DNA of 64,000 nucleotides from Marinobacterium rhizophilum. GTDB taxonomy: Bacteria > Pseudomonadota > Gammaproteobacteria > Pseudomonadales > Balneatricaceae. A model generated the notes under the pieces. It was not told the origin of the DNA. It did no database searches and saw only the letters and a list, made by a program, of their open reading frames with translations. Location of the stretch: assembly GCF_024397915.1 (NCBI RefSeq), contig NZ_CP073347.1:4340001-4404000 (forward strand). The letters run 5' to 3'. How positions within the stretch are numbered: the stretch's first letter is position 1; every line of letters begins with the position of its first letter. A program made the translations under genes and the position numbers. Shown one piece after another: positions 15,871 through 25,162 of the stretch.

Positions 15871-17163
15871 CTATTTCATCCATTCAACCAGTAGCAGCGT
15901 GATACTCGGGAAGAAGACCAGCAGCAGTAGACGAATCAGATCGACGCCTATAAAGGGCACCAGCCCTTTGTAGATGTCTTTAAAGGCAACGTTTGGCAAA
16001 GTTGCTTTCAGTACAAATACGTTCATTCCGATCGGCGGCGTAATCAACGCGATTTCCGTGACCACGACCACGATGATGCCGAACCAGATGAGATCGAAGC
16101 CGTTGGCCAGAACGATGGGTACGAACAGCGGTACGCAGATCAGGATGATTGCCAGTGAGTCCATGACGCAACCGAGTACAAGGAAAACGGCAAGAATGGC
16201 AAAGATCAGCTGGTAGGAGCTGAGGCCTGAGCTCTCGACCATATCCAAAAGCCCTTCGCCGAGCCCTGAAAATGCGATGAGTTTGGCGAACATCATGGCA
16301 CCGAACAGCACCGTGTAGAGCATCACCGAGGTGAATGAGGCTTCCAGGAAGATGTGCTTGAAATCTGCCCAGGTCATGCGCCGCTGCAACAGGGATATCA
16401 GCAGGGCAAAGCCCGCCCCCATGCCGGCCGCTTCCGTGGCGGTGAATATCTTGGCGTAGATGCCGCCAATTATGAGTACGAAGAGCAGACAAAAGGGCCA
16501 GACGCCCTTGAGCGCGCTGAGTTTCTCCTGTGCGTCCGATTTTTCGCCTTGCGGTGCATCGCCTGGACGCAGGATAGCCACAACGTAGATCGCCAGCATA
16601 TAGAACGCGAGTCCCATCAGGCCGGGAAGCACGCCTGCGACGAAGAGGTGGCCAATGTTGGTTTGGGTCAGGATGCCGTAGATCATCAAAATGATTGATG
16701 GCGGTATCAGAATCCCCAGCGTTCCGCCGGCTGCAATCGATGCCGCCGCCAGCGAGTCCGAATAGCCGTACTTTTTCATGCTCGGATAGGCCACTTTCGA
16801 CATGGTCGCCGCTGTTGCCAGACTGGAGCCGCAGACCGCACTGAACCCCGCGCAGGTCACCATGGTTGAGAGCGCCAGACCGCCTTTGACGTGGCCGAGG
16901 TAAGCATTGGCTGCCCGGAACAGATCTGCGGAAATGCCAGTCCGCGACAGGATATTTCCCATCAGAATGAACAGCGGTACCACCGCAAGCTCGTAGGAGA
17001 AGACCGCCTCGGAGATGGTCATCGAGATCATCGTCAAGGCTGCGCTGAACCCCAGTTCCAGGCCGATACCCGCAATCGAGACGGTCAGTAGCGCAAATGC
17101 CAGCGGCACGCGCAGGAAAGCGAGCAGCAATACAGTTACGAGGGCGACAAGGCCGGTTATCAT
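15871..17163 (-). CDS. dctM: TRAP transporter large permease (DctM family), system 1
   Basis: 430 residues, almost entirely hydrophobic, with about twelve membrane helices. The DctM signature region is visible (FALLTVSIAGIGLELGFSAA; AGGTLGILIPPSIILMIYGI; ITPPIGMNVFVLKATLPNV). It is the inner-membrane translocation subunit of a Na+-driven TRAP transporter. Its ATG overlaps the stop of the DctQ gene (ATGA), so the two are translationally coupled. It is the last gene of the operon M20 hydrolase - DctP - DctQ - DctM. Substrate is not determined; organic acids are typical. Confidence 0.93.
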   Translation of the reverse strand: MITGLVALVTVLLLAFLRVPLAFALLTVSIAGIGLELGFSAALTMISMTISEAVFSYELAVVPLFILMGNILSRTGISADLFRAANAYLGHVKGGLALSTMVTCAGFSAVCGSSLATAATMSKVAYPSMKKYGYSDSLAAASIAAGGTLGILIPPSIILMIYGILTQTNIGHLFVAGVLPGLMGLAFYMLAIYVVAILRPGDAPQGEKSDAQEKLSALKGVWPFCLLFVLIIGGIYAKIFTATEAAGMGAGFALLISLLQRRMTWADFKHIFLEASFTSVMLYTVLFGAMMFAKLIAFSGLGEGLLDMVESSGLSSYQLIFAILAVFLVLGCVMDSLAIILICVPLFVPIVLANGFDLIWFGIIVVVVTEIALITPPIGMNVFVLKATLPNVAFKDIYKGLVPFIGVDLIRLLLLVFFPSITLLLVEWMK

Positions 17164-17645
17164 AGTGCGTCCTCCGGGTGAATATCGCTGCTCTGGCTGG
17201 GTGCCAGAACGCTGGCCAGTGCGCTGATCAGGCAGCTCAGGCTGATCAGTGCATAGATGTAGCTGCGCGGTATCAGCAGCTCCTGACTGACCTCCTGGAT
17301 CTCGCTGGCTTCAATCGCAGCCAGTGCGAACTGATAGCTAATCAGCAGCAGCGTCAGCGAGATCAGCACACAAATCAGCCCCCGCCACCAGCGCATCGCA
17401 TCGGTCATGATGAAGCGGTCGAACAGGTCCACCGACAGGTGTCCGCGGGCAGATGTCAGCAGCGGCAGGCCGCAAAATATGATCACCGCCATCATGTGCT
17501 CGGTAATGTCGTGTGCGCCGTAGATTGGCAGATTGAAAAAGCGGCGTCCGATGACATCTGCAAAGGTCAGCAGCACCATGGACAGCAGCGACAAAATCAG
17601 TAATGCCTCAATGCTGCCGCGGATGCGATGAATAAGTGAATGCAT
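17160..17645 (-). CDS. dctQ: TRAP transporter small permease (DctQ family), system 1
   Basis: 161 residues from ATG 17645 (MHSLIHRIRGSIEALLILSL). An in-frame start further upstream would add 26 residues of poor composition. Four membrane helices are expected. The conserved DctQ segment after helix 1 reads LTFADVIGRRFFNLPIYGAH, followed by SARGHLSVDLF. It bridges binding protein and large permease. It overlaps dctM by 4 bp and lies about 120 bp behind dctP. Confidence 0.9.
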   Translation of the reverse strand: MHSLIHRIRGSIEALLILSLLSMVLLTFADVIGRRFFNLPIYGAHDITEHMMAVIIFCGLPLLTSARGHLSVDLFDRFIMTDAMRWWRGLICVLISLTLLLISYQFALAAIEASEIQEVSQELLIPRSYIYALISLSCLISALASVLAPSQSSDIHPEDAL

Positions 17646-17768
17646 GATTTTTTCCGATAATAGCCCGAGTATTGCACCAAGCGCGCGATCATCGCGAAAC
17701 CTGATGCAGCACCGGCATTGCATGATCAGTGGCGCTGAAAAGGGCTGCCGCTGCGACAGCCCGCCAGT

Positions 17769-18797
17769 TTATTCACCGGTCAGTTCAAGGTAACGCTTGC
17801 GATGGAAGTCGACCATCTCCTTCGGCTGATCGACACCAAAGTCGGCGCCCTGCGCAGCCCATTCCTGCATCAGGTTGTCTCGCACCGAACGAATCTTCTC
17901 AAGTAGCTCGGGCGAGGGAGCAGAAAATTGATGACCCGTCTCTTTCAGACTGGCGGTGGCGTTATCGATCTGGCGTTTGAACTCCTGTCCCCAGAGCTGA
18001 GCGAAGGCTGCGCCTGAAACTTTGTTTATTGCCTGACGATCTTCTTCTGACAGCTTTTTCCACTTCCGCTCGTTCATCACCAGATAAAAAGTACCATCAT
18101 AGAAACCGCCCGGAATCAGGGTGTGATGCGGCAGCTGCTCGCTCAGGCGGAAATTGACTACGGACTCCATCGTGTGCAAGGAGCCGTCGAGAACGCCGCC
18201 CTCCAGCAGTTCGTAGGCCTTGGTCGCAGGCGCCGCAATAGGCACAGCCCCCAGCTCTTCGATCAGGCGTTTCTGAATCGGACCGCCCATGCGGATTTTT
18301 TGGTTTTCCAGATCCTGCGGCGTAATAATGTCCTTGCTGCCGTGGTTGATTACGCCCGGGCCGAGCGAGCCGACCCCCAGCATCTGAACGCCGGCAAAGG
18401 TCGGATTGGTGCTGAGGTATTTCTGGTAGGTATCCCAGAGCGCAACTGAGGATGCCTCGGCGTTGTCACCATTGAACGGCATTTCGGCAAACCAGAGCGA
18501 CTTGAAGCGATCCGGCTCATAGGTGAAATTCCCCCAGGTGATGTCGGCGACGCCTTTGCGCGCCAGTTCCCAGTGCTGCGCGGGACTTCCGACGGGCTTG
18601 GGCAGCACCCGTACCTTGACACGACCCTCGGTCACTTCCCCGACCTGGTCTGCCCACACCTGCAGGATATCTGTCATAACAAAATGGGTTGGAGGAACCC
18701 AGTTTGACATGGTCAGTGTCGTTGCCTGCGCGCTCAGCGCCAAGGTTGAGGTCAGGGCCGCTGCGCACAGGGTGCGGATGATTGTTTTTGTTTTCAT
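17769..18797 (-). CDS. dctP: TRAP transporter periplasmic binding protein (DctP family), system 1
   Basis: 342 residues from ATG 18797, with a signal peptide (MKTKTIIRTLCAAALTSTLA, cleaved after LSAQA). The mature part begins TTLTMSNWVPPTHFVMTDIL, typical of DctP. The substrate-carboxylate arginine is probably in QKIRMGGPIQKRLI. The TRAP-specific segment GGVLDGSLHTMESVVNF is clear. It delivers an organic acid to DctQM. It follows the M20 hydrolase gene by 35 bp, so the imported or processed compound may be an amide or its acid product. Confidence 0.93.
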   Translation of the reverse strand: MKTKTIIRTLCAAALTSTLALSAQATTLTMSNWVPPTHFVMTDILQVWADQVGEVTEGRVKVRVLPKPVGSPAQHWELARKGVADITWGNFTYEPDRFKSLWFAEMPFNGDNAEASSVALWDTYQKYLSTNPTFAGVQMLGVGSLGPGVINHGSKDIITPQDLENQKIRMGGPIQKRLIEELGAVPIAAPATKAYELLEGGVLDGSLHTMESVVNFRLSEQLPHHTLIPGGFYDGTFYLVMNERKWKKLSEEDRQAINKVSGAAFAQLWGQEFKRQIDNATASLKETGHQFSAPSPELLEKIRSVRDNLMQEWAAQGADFGVDQPKEMVDFHRKRYLELTGE

Positions 18798-18832
18798 TTT
18801 CACTCTGATCACCTTTTGATAGAAGCAGTTTG

Positions 18833-20038
18833 TTATCGGCGGGAGAAGAAGTGCTCAACCAGCTTTACCCAGAACTGGCCGCCGCCGTTGAGAACGTCAT
18901 CGTTGAAATCATAATGAGGGTTATGCACACTGCAGGGCCCCAGGCGTGCTCCATCGGCATATCCGTTGTCGCCGTTACCAATCATCAGATAGCAACCGGG
19001 CACCTGCTCGAGCATGTAGGCGAAGTCTTCACTGCCGGTCAGCGGAGCGCCATTTGAGTCGACGTTGTCGGCGCCGAATACCTGCGTCGCCACGGCCTCG
19101 ACCAGCGCTGTTTCCGCCTCGCTATTGATGAGGACCGGATACCCCTGTTCGTAATGGATCTGCGCGCTACAGTCGTATGCCTGCGCCTGATGTTCGGCCA
19201 GTGCGGTGATGCGTTGGCGCAGGGTGTCCCGCACCTGAGGCTGCAGTGCACGCACACTGAGCTCCAGCTGCGCCTGTTCCGGAATGATGTTGTAGGTTTT
19301 ACCGGCAGCGATCCGTCCGACACTGATCACACCGGCATGCAGCGGATCTATATTGCGGCCGATCAGTGTCTGCAAACCCAGTACCGTGGCCGCCAACGGC
19401 AGCGTCGGATCCAGCGCCAGTTGCGGCATCCCGCCGTGACCGCCTTTGCCGGTGAAGCTGATATTTACCTTATCCGATGAGCACATGAAGGGGCCGCTGC
19501 GGAAGAAACAGTGCCCCACAGGCGTGCCGGGGAAGTTGTGCAGACCAAACACCGCATCACAGGGAAATTGTTCGAATAGTCCCTCTTCAATCATTCGCTG
19601 TGCGCCGCCGCCACCTCCCACTTCCTCGGCCGGCTGGAAGATCAGGTTCAGCGTGCCGTTACCCATCTCAGTACCGGCCGCATGCCGCTCGGCTAATGCC
19701 TTGGCCGCACCCAGCAGAATGGCGGTGTGACCGTCGTGGCCGCAGGCATGCATCTTGCCGGGCGTGCGGCTCTGCCAGGGCAGGCTCGTCTGTTCCTGCA
19801 GAGGCAGTGCATCCATGTCGGCACGCAGCCCCAGGCGTGGCCCCTTGCCGTCACCGAACACCAGCTGGCCGACGACCCCGGTGACAGCGAGCCCCGTATG
19901 CACCTTGTACCCCCAACTGCGCAGACAGTCGGCGACCAGGCGGCTGGTATCATGTTCCTCAAAACCCAGTTCGGGATTCTGATGGATGGCACGACGCCAT
20001 TCTTTCATGGCTTGCAAATCAAGATCGGCAGATGACAT
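18833..20038 (-). CDS. M20-family amidohydrolase (hippurate hydrolase-like)
   Basis: 401 residues, no signal peptide. Motifs of the M20D group are clear: HQNPELGFEEHDTSRLVADC, ADMDALPLQE, KMHACGHDGHTAILLGAAKA (metal ligands), FQPAEEVGGGG (catalytic glutamate) and the late TGSEDFAYMLEQVPG. These enzymes use two metal ions to cleave N-acyl amino acids such as N-benzoylglycine. First gene of the TRAP system 1 operon, divergent from a LysR regulator. The proximity to aromatic-acid degradation genes makes an aromatic conjugate a plausible substrate, by inference. Confidence 0.9.
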   Translation of the reverse strand: MSSADLDLQAMKEWRRAIHQNPELGFEEHDTSRLVADCLRSWGYKVHTGLAVTGVVGQLVFGDGKGPRLGLRADMDALPLQEQTSLPWQSRTPGKMHACGHDGHTAILLGAAKALAERHAAGTEMGNGTLNLIFQPAEEVGGGGGAQRMIEEGLFEQFPCDAVFGLHNFPGTPVGHCFFRSGPFMCSSDKVNISFTGKGGHGGMPQLALDPTLPLAATVLGLQTLIGRNIDPLHAGVISVGRIAAGKTYNIIPEQAQLELSVRALQPQVRDTLRQRITALAEHQAQAYDCSAQIHYEQGYPVLINSEAETALVEAVATQVFGADNVDSNGAPLTGSEDFAYMLEQVPGCYLMIGNGDNGYADGARLGPCSVHNPHYDFNDDVLNGGGQFWVKLVEHFFSRR

Positions 20039-20149
20039 TGGCGGCTATACCTAAGTTTTGAATCAGGATGAGACTAGTTATACGCCTTTATGTGAGTCTA
20101 AAAAGACACTAATATCGCTTAGGTGAACACAATTTGAGGTCATGTGGCC

Positions 20150-21046
20150 ATGAAGCACCAACACATCAAGGCATTTGTTCAGGTCGCCGATCGCGGCTCG
20201 ATTCGTGCTGCCGCGCGGGAAATGAACATCAGCCAGAGCGCCTTGACCCGAGCCATGCGAGAGCTGGAGGAAGACGTTGGCGCCGAACTGCTGGTGCGCA
20301 GTTATCGCGGGGTCGCGTTCACGCCGGCAGGCAACGCGCTGCTGAAAAGGGCTCGCCTGATACTCGAAACGATCGACCGCGCCCGGGATGAAGTACGGCA
20401 GATTAGTGGCGGCAGCGGCGCCAACATCACGATAGGGATTACACCGGTACTGGCAACAACGGTCTTCCCCGCGGTATATCAGCAGTTCGCTCAGGCGCTG
20501 CCTGATGCAGCACAGACGCTGACGGAGGGCCTGTTGACCGGCATCGTGCCTGATTTGATCGAAGGCAGGCTGGACTTTGGCGTGGCAATTGCCTCGCAGC
20601 ACGAGTTGCCGAGCGAACTCACCTTTACCCCACTGAGCGATGTGCTGTCCTGCATCGCCGGACGTAGCGGGCATCCGCTGGCAGAAGCGACCCAGTGGTG
20701 TGAACTGCTGCAGGCCCGTTGGGTACTGAATCTGACCATCGGCAGCAGCTCCAACAACTTGCTACGCTGGTTAGACGAGCAGGGGTGGGAACGACCGAAG
20801 AAAATCGTGCAATGCACCTCACCGATGCTCATGCTTGAGATGATGCGCCGCACAGACCTTATCGGCTATGGCCCGGCCCTCCTGCTGCAGGACCCTCTGA
20901 GCAGCACCGGTATCGTTCCCTTCAGGGTAGCGCCGCAACCACCGGCTTCCACTCTCGGCATTATCAGGGTGCGTGGCGTCCCGCTGACGCCGGCCGCCCA
21001 ACTACTGGAAACCCTTATTAAGCGAGCGGCTTCGATACTGAGTTAG
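20150..21046 (+). CDS. LysR-family regulator, divergent from TRAP/M20 operon
   Basis: 298 residues from ATG 20150; an in-frame GTG at 20144 is an alternative. The winged helix-turn-helix is at residues about 3-62 (MKHQHIKAFVQVADRGSIRA, MNISQSALTRAMRELEEDVG), followed by a substrate-binding domain from about 90. It resembles the group that includes AbgR and GcvA-like activators. It is transcribed away from the M20 hydrolase gene with a shared region of about 110 bp, which is the usual arrangement for a LysR activator of the adjacent operon. Confidence 0.9.
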   Translation: MKHQHIKAFVQVADRGSIRAAAREMNISQSALTRAMRELEEDVGAELLVRSYRGVAFTPAGNALLKRARLILETIDRARDEVRQISGGSGANITIGITPVLATTVFPAVYQQFAQALPDAAQTLTEGLLTGIVPDLIEGRLDFGVAIASQHELPSELTFTPLSDVLSCIAGRSGHPLAEATQWCELLQARWVLNLTIGSSSNNLLRWLDEQGWERPKKIVQCTSPMLMLEMMRRTDLIGYGPALLLQDPLSSTGIVPFRVAPQPPASTLGIIRVRGVPLTPAAQLLETLIKRAASILS

Positions 21047-21051
21047 CGCGC

Positions 21052-21969
21052 TCAGTTAATCGTCTTTGAGCTGCGAAAGCATTCCAAAAGGTCAAGGATA
21101 GCCGGGTCGGTGCCGGTGTCATCGCGCCAGCACATACCCACGAATCCCTCCACCGTATCGATCTTTATATCCAGCGGCACCACCAGGCCGCGGCCGGTAA
21201 AATGCCGCGCCACCCGCTCGGATCCTATCGCCAGCATGTCGCTGTACTGCAGCAGCCAGAGGTTGCCCACCTGGGACGAGGACTCGACCCGGTAGGGTGG
21301 CGGCTTCAGGCCTGCACGGGTGAGTGCGACTTCCAGCTTGCTGCGGATCGGCGTGCCCTGGGGCCAGACGATCCAGTCATAGGCATAGACATCATCCCAT
21401 CCCAGATTCCTGCGCCGGGCCAGCGGATGGTCGGGGCGGGCCATGATACGCAGCGGTTCGTCGTAGAGCCGTTCACTGTTCAGGGTCGGCTGCGGCTGAT
21501 AGTTATCCAGTCGCCCCACCACCAGGTCCAGCTTGCCCAGCTGCAGCTTTTCCAGCAGATCGTTCATGGTGCTTTCCTGCAGTTCCATGCGTGCCTTGGG
21601 GTAGCGTTCCAGGAATTTCATAATGGCCGCCGGTACAAAACTGGGGGCCGAGGCCGGTGAGGTGCCCACGGCAAAGGTGCGCGAGCTGCCTTCACTGAGG
21701 GCTTCGAGATTGTGCTGGGCGCGGGACATTTCCGTCACCATGCGCCTGGCATGGCTGATCAGTAGCAGCCCTATGGGCGTGGCGGTGAGCCCCCGGGCAT
21801 GACGCTCGAACAGCTGCCCGCCGACATCCTCCTCCAGATCCTTGAGCCATTTTGACAGTCCGGGCTGGGTGCTGTGGGCAGCTCTTGCAGCATCGCTCAG
21901 GCTGCCGGTTTCGTGCAGCGTGATCAGCAGTTGCAGGTGACTGAGCTTTAGCCGGCGGGTCCAATCCAT
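21052..21969 (-). CDS. LysR-family regulator of the gentisate cluster
   Basis: 305 residues. Helix-turn-helix at about 5-65 (LKLSHLQLLITLHETGSLSD, STQPGLSKWLKDLEEDVGGQ), followed by a LysR substrate domain with an odd hydrophilic stretch. It is divergent from the maleylpyruvate isomerase gene across 185 bp that contain inverted repeats (21995-22010 and 22010-22042). The LysR group usually activates its divergent catabolic operon on binding a pathway aromatic acid; gentisate or 3-hydroxybenzoate would be the guess. It abuts the other LysR gene tail to tail with a 5-bp gap. Confidence 0.9.
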   Translation of the reverse strand: MDWTRRLKLSHLQLLITLHETGSLSDAARAAHSTQPGLSKWLKDLEEDVGGQLFERHARGLTATPIGLLLISHARRMVTEMSRAQHNLEALSEGSSRTFAVGTSPASAPSFVPAAIMKFLERYPKARMELQESTMNDLLEKLQLGKLDLVVGRLDNYQPQPTLNSERLYDEPLRIMARPDHPLARRRNLGWDDVYAYDWIVWPQGTPIRSKLEVALTRAGLKPPPYRVESSSQVGNLWLLQYSDMLAIGSERVARHFTGRGLVVPLDIKIDTVEGFVGMCWRDDTGTDPAILDLLECFRSSKTIN

Positions 21970-22009
21970 TTCAATATACCTTTAATAGTATGGATGTATC
22001 GAAACATAT

Positions 22010-22042
22010 CATTATTCAATATGAGGTGTCTGGTGAATAATG
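22010..22042. promoter_or_regulatory. 9-bp inverted repeat in LysR / gentisate divergent region
   Basis: CATTATTCA (22010-22018) and TGAATAATG (22034-22042) are perfect reverse complements with a 15-bp spacer. A second weaker dyad ATGT-N6-ACAT lies just to the left (about 21994-22008). This is a plausible LysR site pair. Confidence 0.5.
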
Positions 22043-22154
22043 TTTTCACACCGGGTCATCACAACGCCATCGCACACCGCAGGCCGGTTGGCACGGCGGT
22101 CTGAGGTCAGACGCCGTCACCGGCCTGCGGGCTGTAAAACAAGAGGTTGGTTCG

Positions 22155-22796
22155 ATGCAGCTATACAGCTTTTTCAACAGTTCAACGTCCTACCGGGTGC
22201 GCATCGCACTGGCGCTCAAGGACCTTCACTACACTTATCACGGCGTCAATATCCGTGTGGGCGAGCAGCGTTTCGCCGACTACGCCGCGCTGAATCCGTC
22301 CAGGGGCGTGCCCTTGCTGGTGGATGACAAGGGCACCGTGCTGAGTCAGTCCATGGCCATTATTCAGTATCTGGAAGACCGCTTCCCCGAGCCGCACCTG
22401 ATCCCAGAGGAGCCGCTGCTGCGGGCCCGGGTGCTGGAAGTTGCCAACGGCATTGCCTGCGACATGCATCCGCTGAACAACCTGCGGGTGCTGGGATACC
22501 TGAAAAACGAACTGGGCGTGACCGACGCCCAGAAAGACGCCTGGTATGGCCATTGGGCCCGCGAAGGCTTCAATGCGCTGGAAACCTTGCTCGGGCGTTA
22601 CGGCGATGCACCTTACTGTTTTGGCCAGACAGCCACCCTGGCCGATGTCTGCCTGGTGCCCCAGGTGGCTAATGTGCTGCGCATGGGCTTTGACATGGCG
22701 GCCTACCCGCGGGTCATGGCGGTGTACGAACACTGCCAGGGTCAGAGCGCTTTCCAGCAAGCGGCGCCGAATGCGCAGCCTGATTTTCAGGGCTAA
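22155..22796 (+). CDS. maiA: Maleylpyruvate isomerase (zeta-class glutathione transferase)
   Basis: 213 residues. The N-terminal thioredoxin-like domain starts MQLYSFFNSSTSYRVRIALA, the zeta-class signature with the catalytic serine pair. The helical domain has the segment FGQTATLADVCLVPQVANVL. The family isomerizes maleylacetoacetate or maleylpyruvate with glutathione. Because this gene heads a gentisate operon, maleylpyruvate to fumarylpyruvate is the expected reaction (also called nagL). AGAGG lies 8 bp before the ATG. It is followed by the hydroxylase gene 52 bp downstream. Confidence 0.92.
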   Translation: MQLYSFFNSSTSYRVRIALALKDLHYTYHGVNIRVGEQRFADYAALNPSRGVPLLVDDKGTVLSQSMAIIQYLEDRFPEPHLIPEEPLLRARVLEVANGIACDMHPLNNLRVLGYLKNELGVTDAQKDAWYGHWAREGFNALETLLGRYGDAPYCFGQTATLADVCLVPQVANVLRMGFDMAAYPRVMAVYEHCQGQSAFQQAAPNAQPDFQG

Positions 22797-22848
22797 TCGA
22801 GTCAATCACGCGTTAACCTCATTCGTTAGCTCAAGCAATGGAGTCCTT

Positions 22849-24060
22849 ATGAATAACAACAAACTCAAGCAGAAAGTCATTGTCGTTGGTGGTGGCATCG
22901 GCGGCCTGGCCGCGGCCCTGGCACTGACCCGCCAGGGGATCGCGGTTCAGTTGCTGGAACAGGCCGATAAGATCGGTGAAATCGGTGCCGGCATTCAGCT
23001 GGGCCCGAATGCCTATGCGGCCCTCGATGCGCTGGGTGTGGGCGAGGCGGCCCGCAGCCGGTCGGTGTTTACCGATCATCTGATCATGATGGACGCCATC
23101 GATGCCTCTGAAGTGGGCCGGGTCGATGTGGGCGAGCCGTTTCGCAAGCGCTTTGGCAACCCGTACGGCGTTATTCACCGCGCCGATATTCATCTGTCGA
23201 TTCTGGAAGCGGTGGAGAAGCACCCGCTGATCAGTTTCCACACCTCTACAAAAATCGAGAACATGGAGATCAAGGACGACGGCGTGGTCGTGATCGATAC
23301 CAGGGGCAACCGTTTCGAAGGCGACGCCTTGCTGGGCTGCGACGGTGTCAAATCCGTGGTGCGCGAGCAGCTGGTGGGCGATGAGGCCAAGGTGACCGGC
23401 CATGTGGTGTATCGCGCGGTGGTTGACGTTGAAAACATGCCGGAAGATCTGCGCGTGAATGCGCCCATGTTGTGGGCCGGTCCGCGCTGCCACCTGGTGC
23501 ATTACCCGCTGCGCGGCGGCCAGCAGTACAACCTGGTGGTGACCTTCCACAGCCGTGAAGAGGAAGAGTGGGGCGTGCGCGAGGGCAGCAAGGAAGAAGT
23601 GCTGTCCTATTTCGAGGGTATCCACGAACGTCCGCACCGCATGCTCGACAGACCCACCTCCTGGAAACGCTGGGCCACCGCGGACCGTGATCCGGTGGAT
23701 AGCTGGGGCCAGGGCCGCGCCACCATCCTGGGCGACGCCGCCCATCCCATGACCCAGTATCTGGCCCAGGGCGCCTGCATGGCACTGGAAGATGCGGTGA
23801 CCCTCGGCGAGGCGATCCGGGCCTGCGACAACGATCTGGAGAAGGCCTTCCGTCTGTACGAGACCATCCGTATACCCCGTACCGCGCGGGTGGTCTGGTC
23901 CGCCCGCGAAATGGGCCGGCTCTATCACGCCAAGGGCGTTGAACGCCTGGTGCGCAACCAGCTGTGGGCGGGTCGTTCCCAGCAGCGCTTCTACGATTCG
24001 GTCGAGTGGCTGTACAGCTGGAACGTCGCCAACTGTCTGAAACAGCCGGGCGAGCACTAA
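22849..24060 (+). CDS. 3-hydroxybenzoate 6-hydroxylase (FAD monooxygenase)
   Basis: 403 residues from ATG 22849, preceded by GGAG; a longer open frame upstream overlaps maiA and is not used. It shows the FAD-binding VVGGGIGGLAAALAL (about 12-26), the GCDGVKSVVR segment, and GDAAHPMTQYLAQGACMALE (FAD/ribityl site), all typical of class A flavin hydroxylases. Close in character to NagX/MhbM/XlnD, which convert 3-hydroxybenzoate plus NADH and O2 to gentisate. Salicylate 5-hydroxylation is multicomponent and so less likely. The next gene is gentisate dioxygenase. Confidence 0.9.
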   Translation: MNNNKLKQKVIVVGGGIGGLAAALALTRQGIAVQLLEQADKIGEIGAGIQLGPNAYAALDALGVGEAARSRSVFTDHLIMMDAIDASEVGRVDVGEPFRKRFGNPYGVIHRADIHLSILEAVEKHPLISFHTSTKIENMEIKDDGVVVIDTRGNRFEGDALLGCDGVKSVVREQLVGDEAKVTGHVVYRAVVDVENMPEDLRVNAPMLWAGPRCHLVHYPLRGGQQYNLVVTFHSREEEEWGVREGSKEEVLSYFEGIHERPHRMLDRPTSWKRWATADRDPVDSWGQGRATILGDAAHPMTQYLAQGACMALEDAVTLGEAIRACDNDLEKAFRLYETIRIPRTARVVWSAREMGRLYHAKGVERLVRNQLWAGRSQQRFYDSVEWLYSWNVANCLKQPGEH

Positions 24061-24087
24061 GCGCGCAATCATTACGAGGATCAATCG

Positions 24088-25119
24088 ATGCAAACTCTTG
24101 GAACTTTGGAAGATCTGCCGCAAAGCTATCGTGATGAACTGAGCGCGCAGAATCTGGTGCCGCTGTGGCCCAACATGCGCGCGGTACTGCCGCCGCGCGT
24201 GCCGAGCCGCAAGACCCAGACCCTGTGCTGGGACTATGCCAGCGTGCGGCCGCTGCTGCTGCAGGCCGGCGAGCTGACCCCGATGGAAAAGGCCGAGCGC
24301 CGCGTACTGGTGCTGGCCAACCCCGGTCACGGCCTGACCAACATGCAGGCCACGCCCAGCATCTATCTGGGCATACAGCTGATCTTGCCGGGCGAGTCGG
24401 CCCCCAATCACCGCCACACCCCCAATGCGGTGCGCATTATTATCGAAGGCGAGGGTGCCTCCACCACAGTGGATGGCGAAGTCTGCCGCATGGAGCGTGG
24501 CGACCTGATCCTGACGCCCTCCGGCAAGTGGCATGAGCATCAGCACGAGGGTGATGGCCCCATCATGTGGCTGGATGTGCTGGATCTGCCGCTGATGTAC
24601 CAGCTCGAAGGCTCCTGGGCCATCGAGGGTACACCACAGCAGGATAACCGTGGGCAGGACAAATCCTTTGCCGAGTACAGTGCCGCAGGCGTCGTGCCCC
24701 ATATCAATTTCCAGAGGGCCAAGCAGGACTCGCCGCAGCTGCGCTATCCCTGGGACAAGACCCGCGCCTGCCTAGTGGAAATGGCCAGCCATTACAGCGA
24801 GGGCCTGCTGCGGATCAGCTACGTGAACCCCGAAAACGGCGCCAGCCTGTTCCCGAGCATTGGCTTTGGTGCCCTGATGCTGCGCCCCGGCGAGACTATC
24901 CGCCTGCCCAAGCGCACCACCGCCTGCGTATTTCATGCGGTGGAAGGCGAGGGCAGCCTCAGCGTTGACGGTGGCGATGCGCTGAACTGGGTGGAAAAAG
25001 ACACCCTGTCGGCGCCCGGTTACACCGATATCACCCTGAGCAACCGATCCGCCGACAAGCCGGCATTCATGATCACGGCCGATGAAGGCCCGCTGCATCA
25101 GTACCTCGGTATTTATTGA
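24088..25119 (+). CDS. Gentisate 1,2-dioxygenase
   Basis: 343 residues in a bicupin fold. The iron ligands are visible as His108 and His110 (APNHRHTPNAVR) and His149 (SGKWHEHQHEG). The second cupin, about 230-340, lacks the metal histidines, as is usual in this family. It cleaves the ring of gentisate with O2 to maleylpyruvate in the cytoplasm. Ribosome site GAGGATC precedes the ATG. It lies between the hydroxylase and fumarylpyruvate hydrolase genes in one operon. Confidence 0.95.
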   Translation: MQTLGTLEDLPQSYRDELSAQNLVPLWPNMRAVLPPRVPSRKTQTLCWDYASVRPLLLQAGELTPMEKAERRVLVLANPGHGLTNMQATPSIYLGIQLILPGESAPNHRHTPNAVRIIIEGEGASTTVDGEVCRMERGDLILTPSGKWHEHQHEGDGPIMWLDVLDLPLMYQLEGSWAIEGTPQQDNRGQDKSFAEYSAAGVVPHINFQRAKQDSPQLRYPWDKTRACLVEMASHYSEGLLRISYVNPENGASLFPSIGFGALMLRPGETIRLPKRTTACVFHAVEGEGSLSVDGGDALNWVEKDTLSAPGYTDITLSNRSADKPAFMITADEGPLHQYLGIY

Positions 25120-25162
25120 TCAGCCCCCCTATTCATGACAACGATTTTTGGAGAACACCCTA

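Noticed and set aside
22831..24702. Long minus-strand open frame opposite the hydroxylase and dioxygenase genes
   Set aside because: It is antisense to two clearly identified enzymes with motifs and ribosome sites; its composition (His/Gln/Gly-rich) is typical of an antisense shadow in GC-rich DNA.
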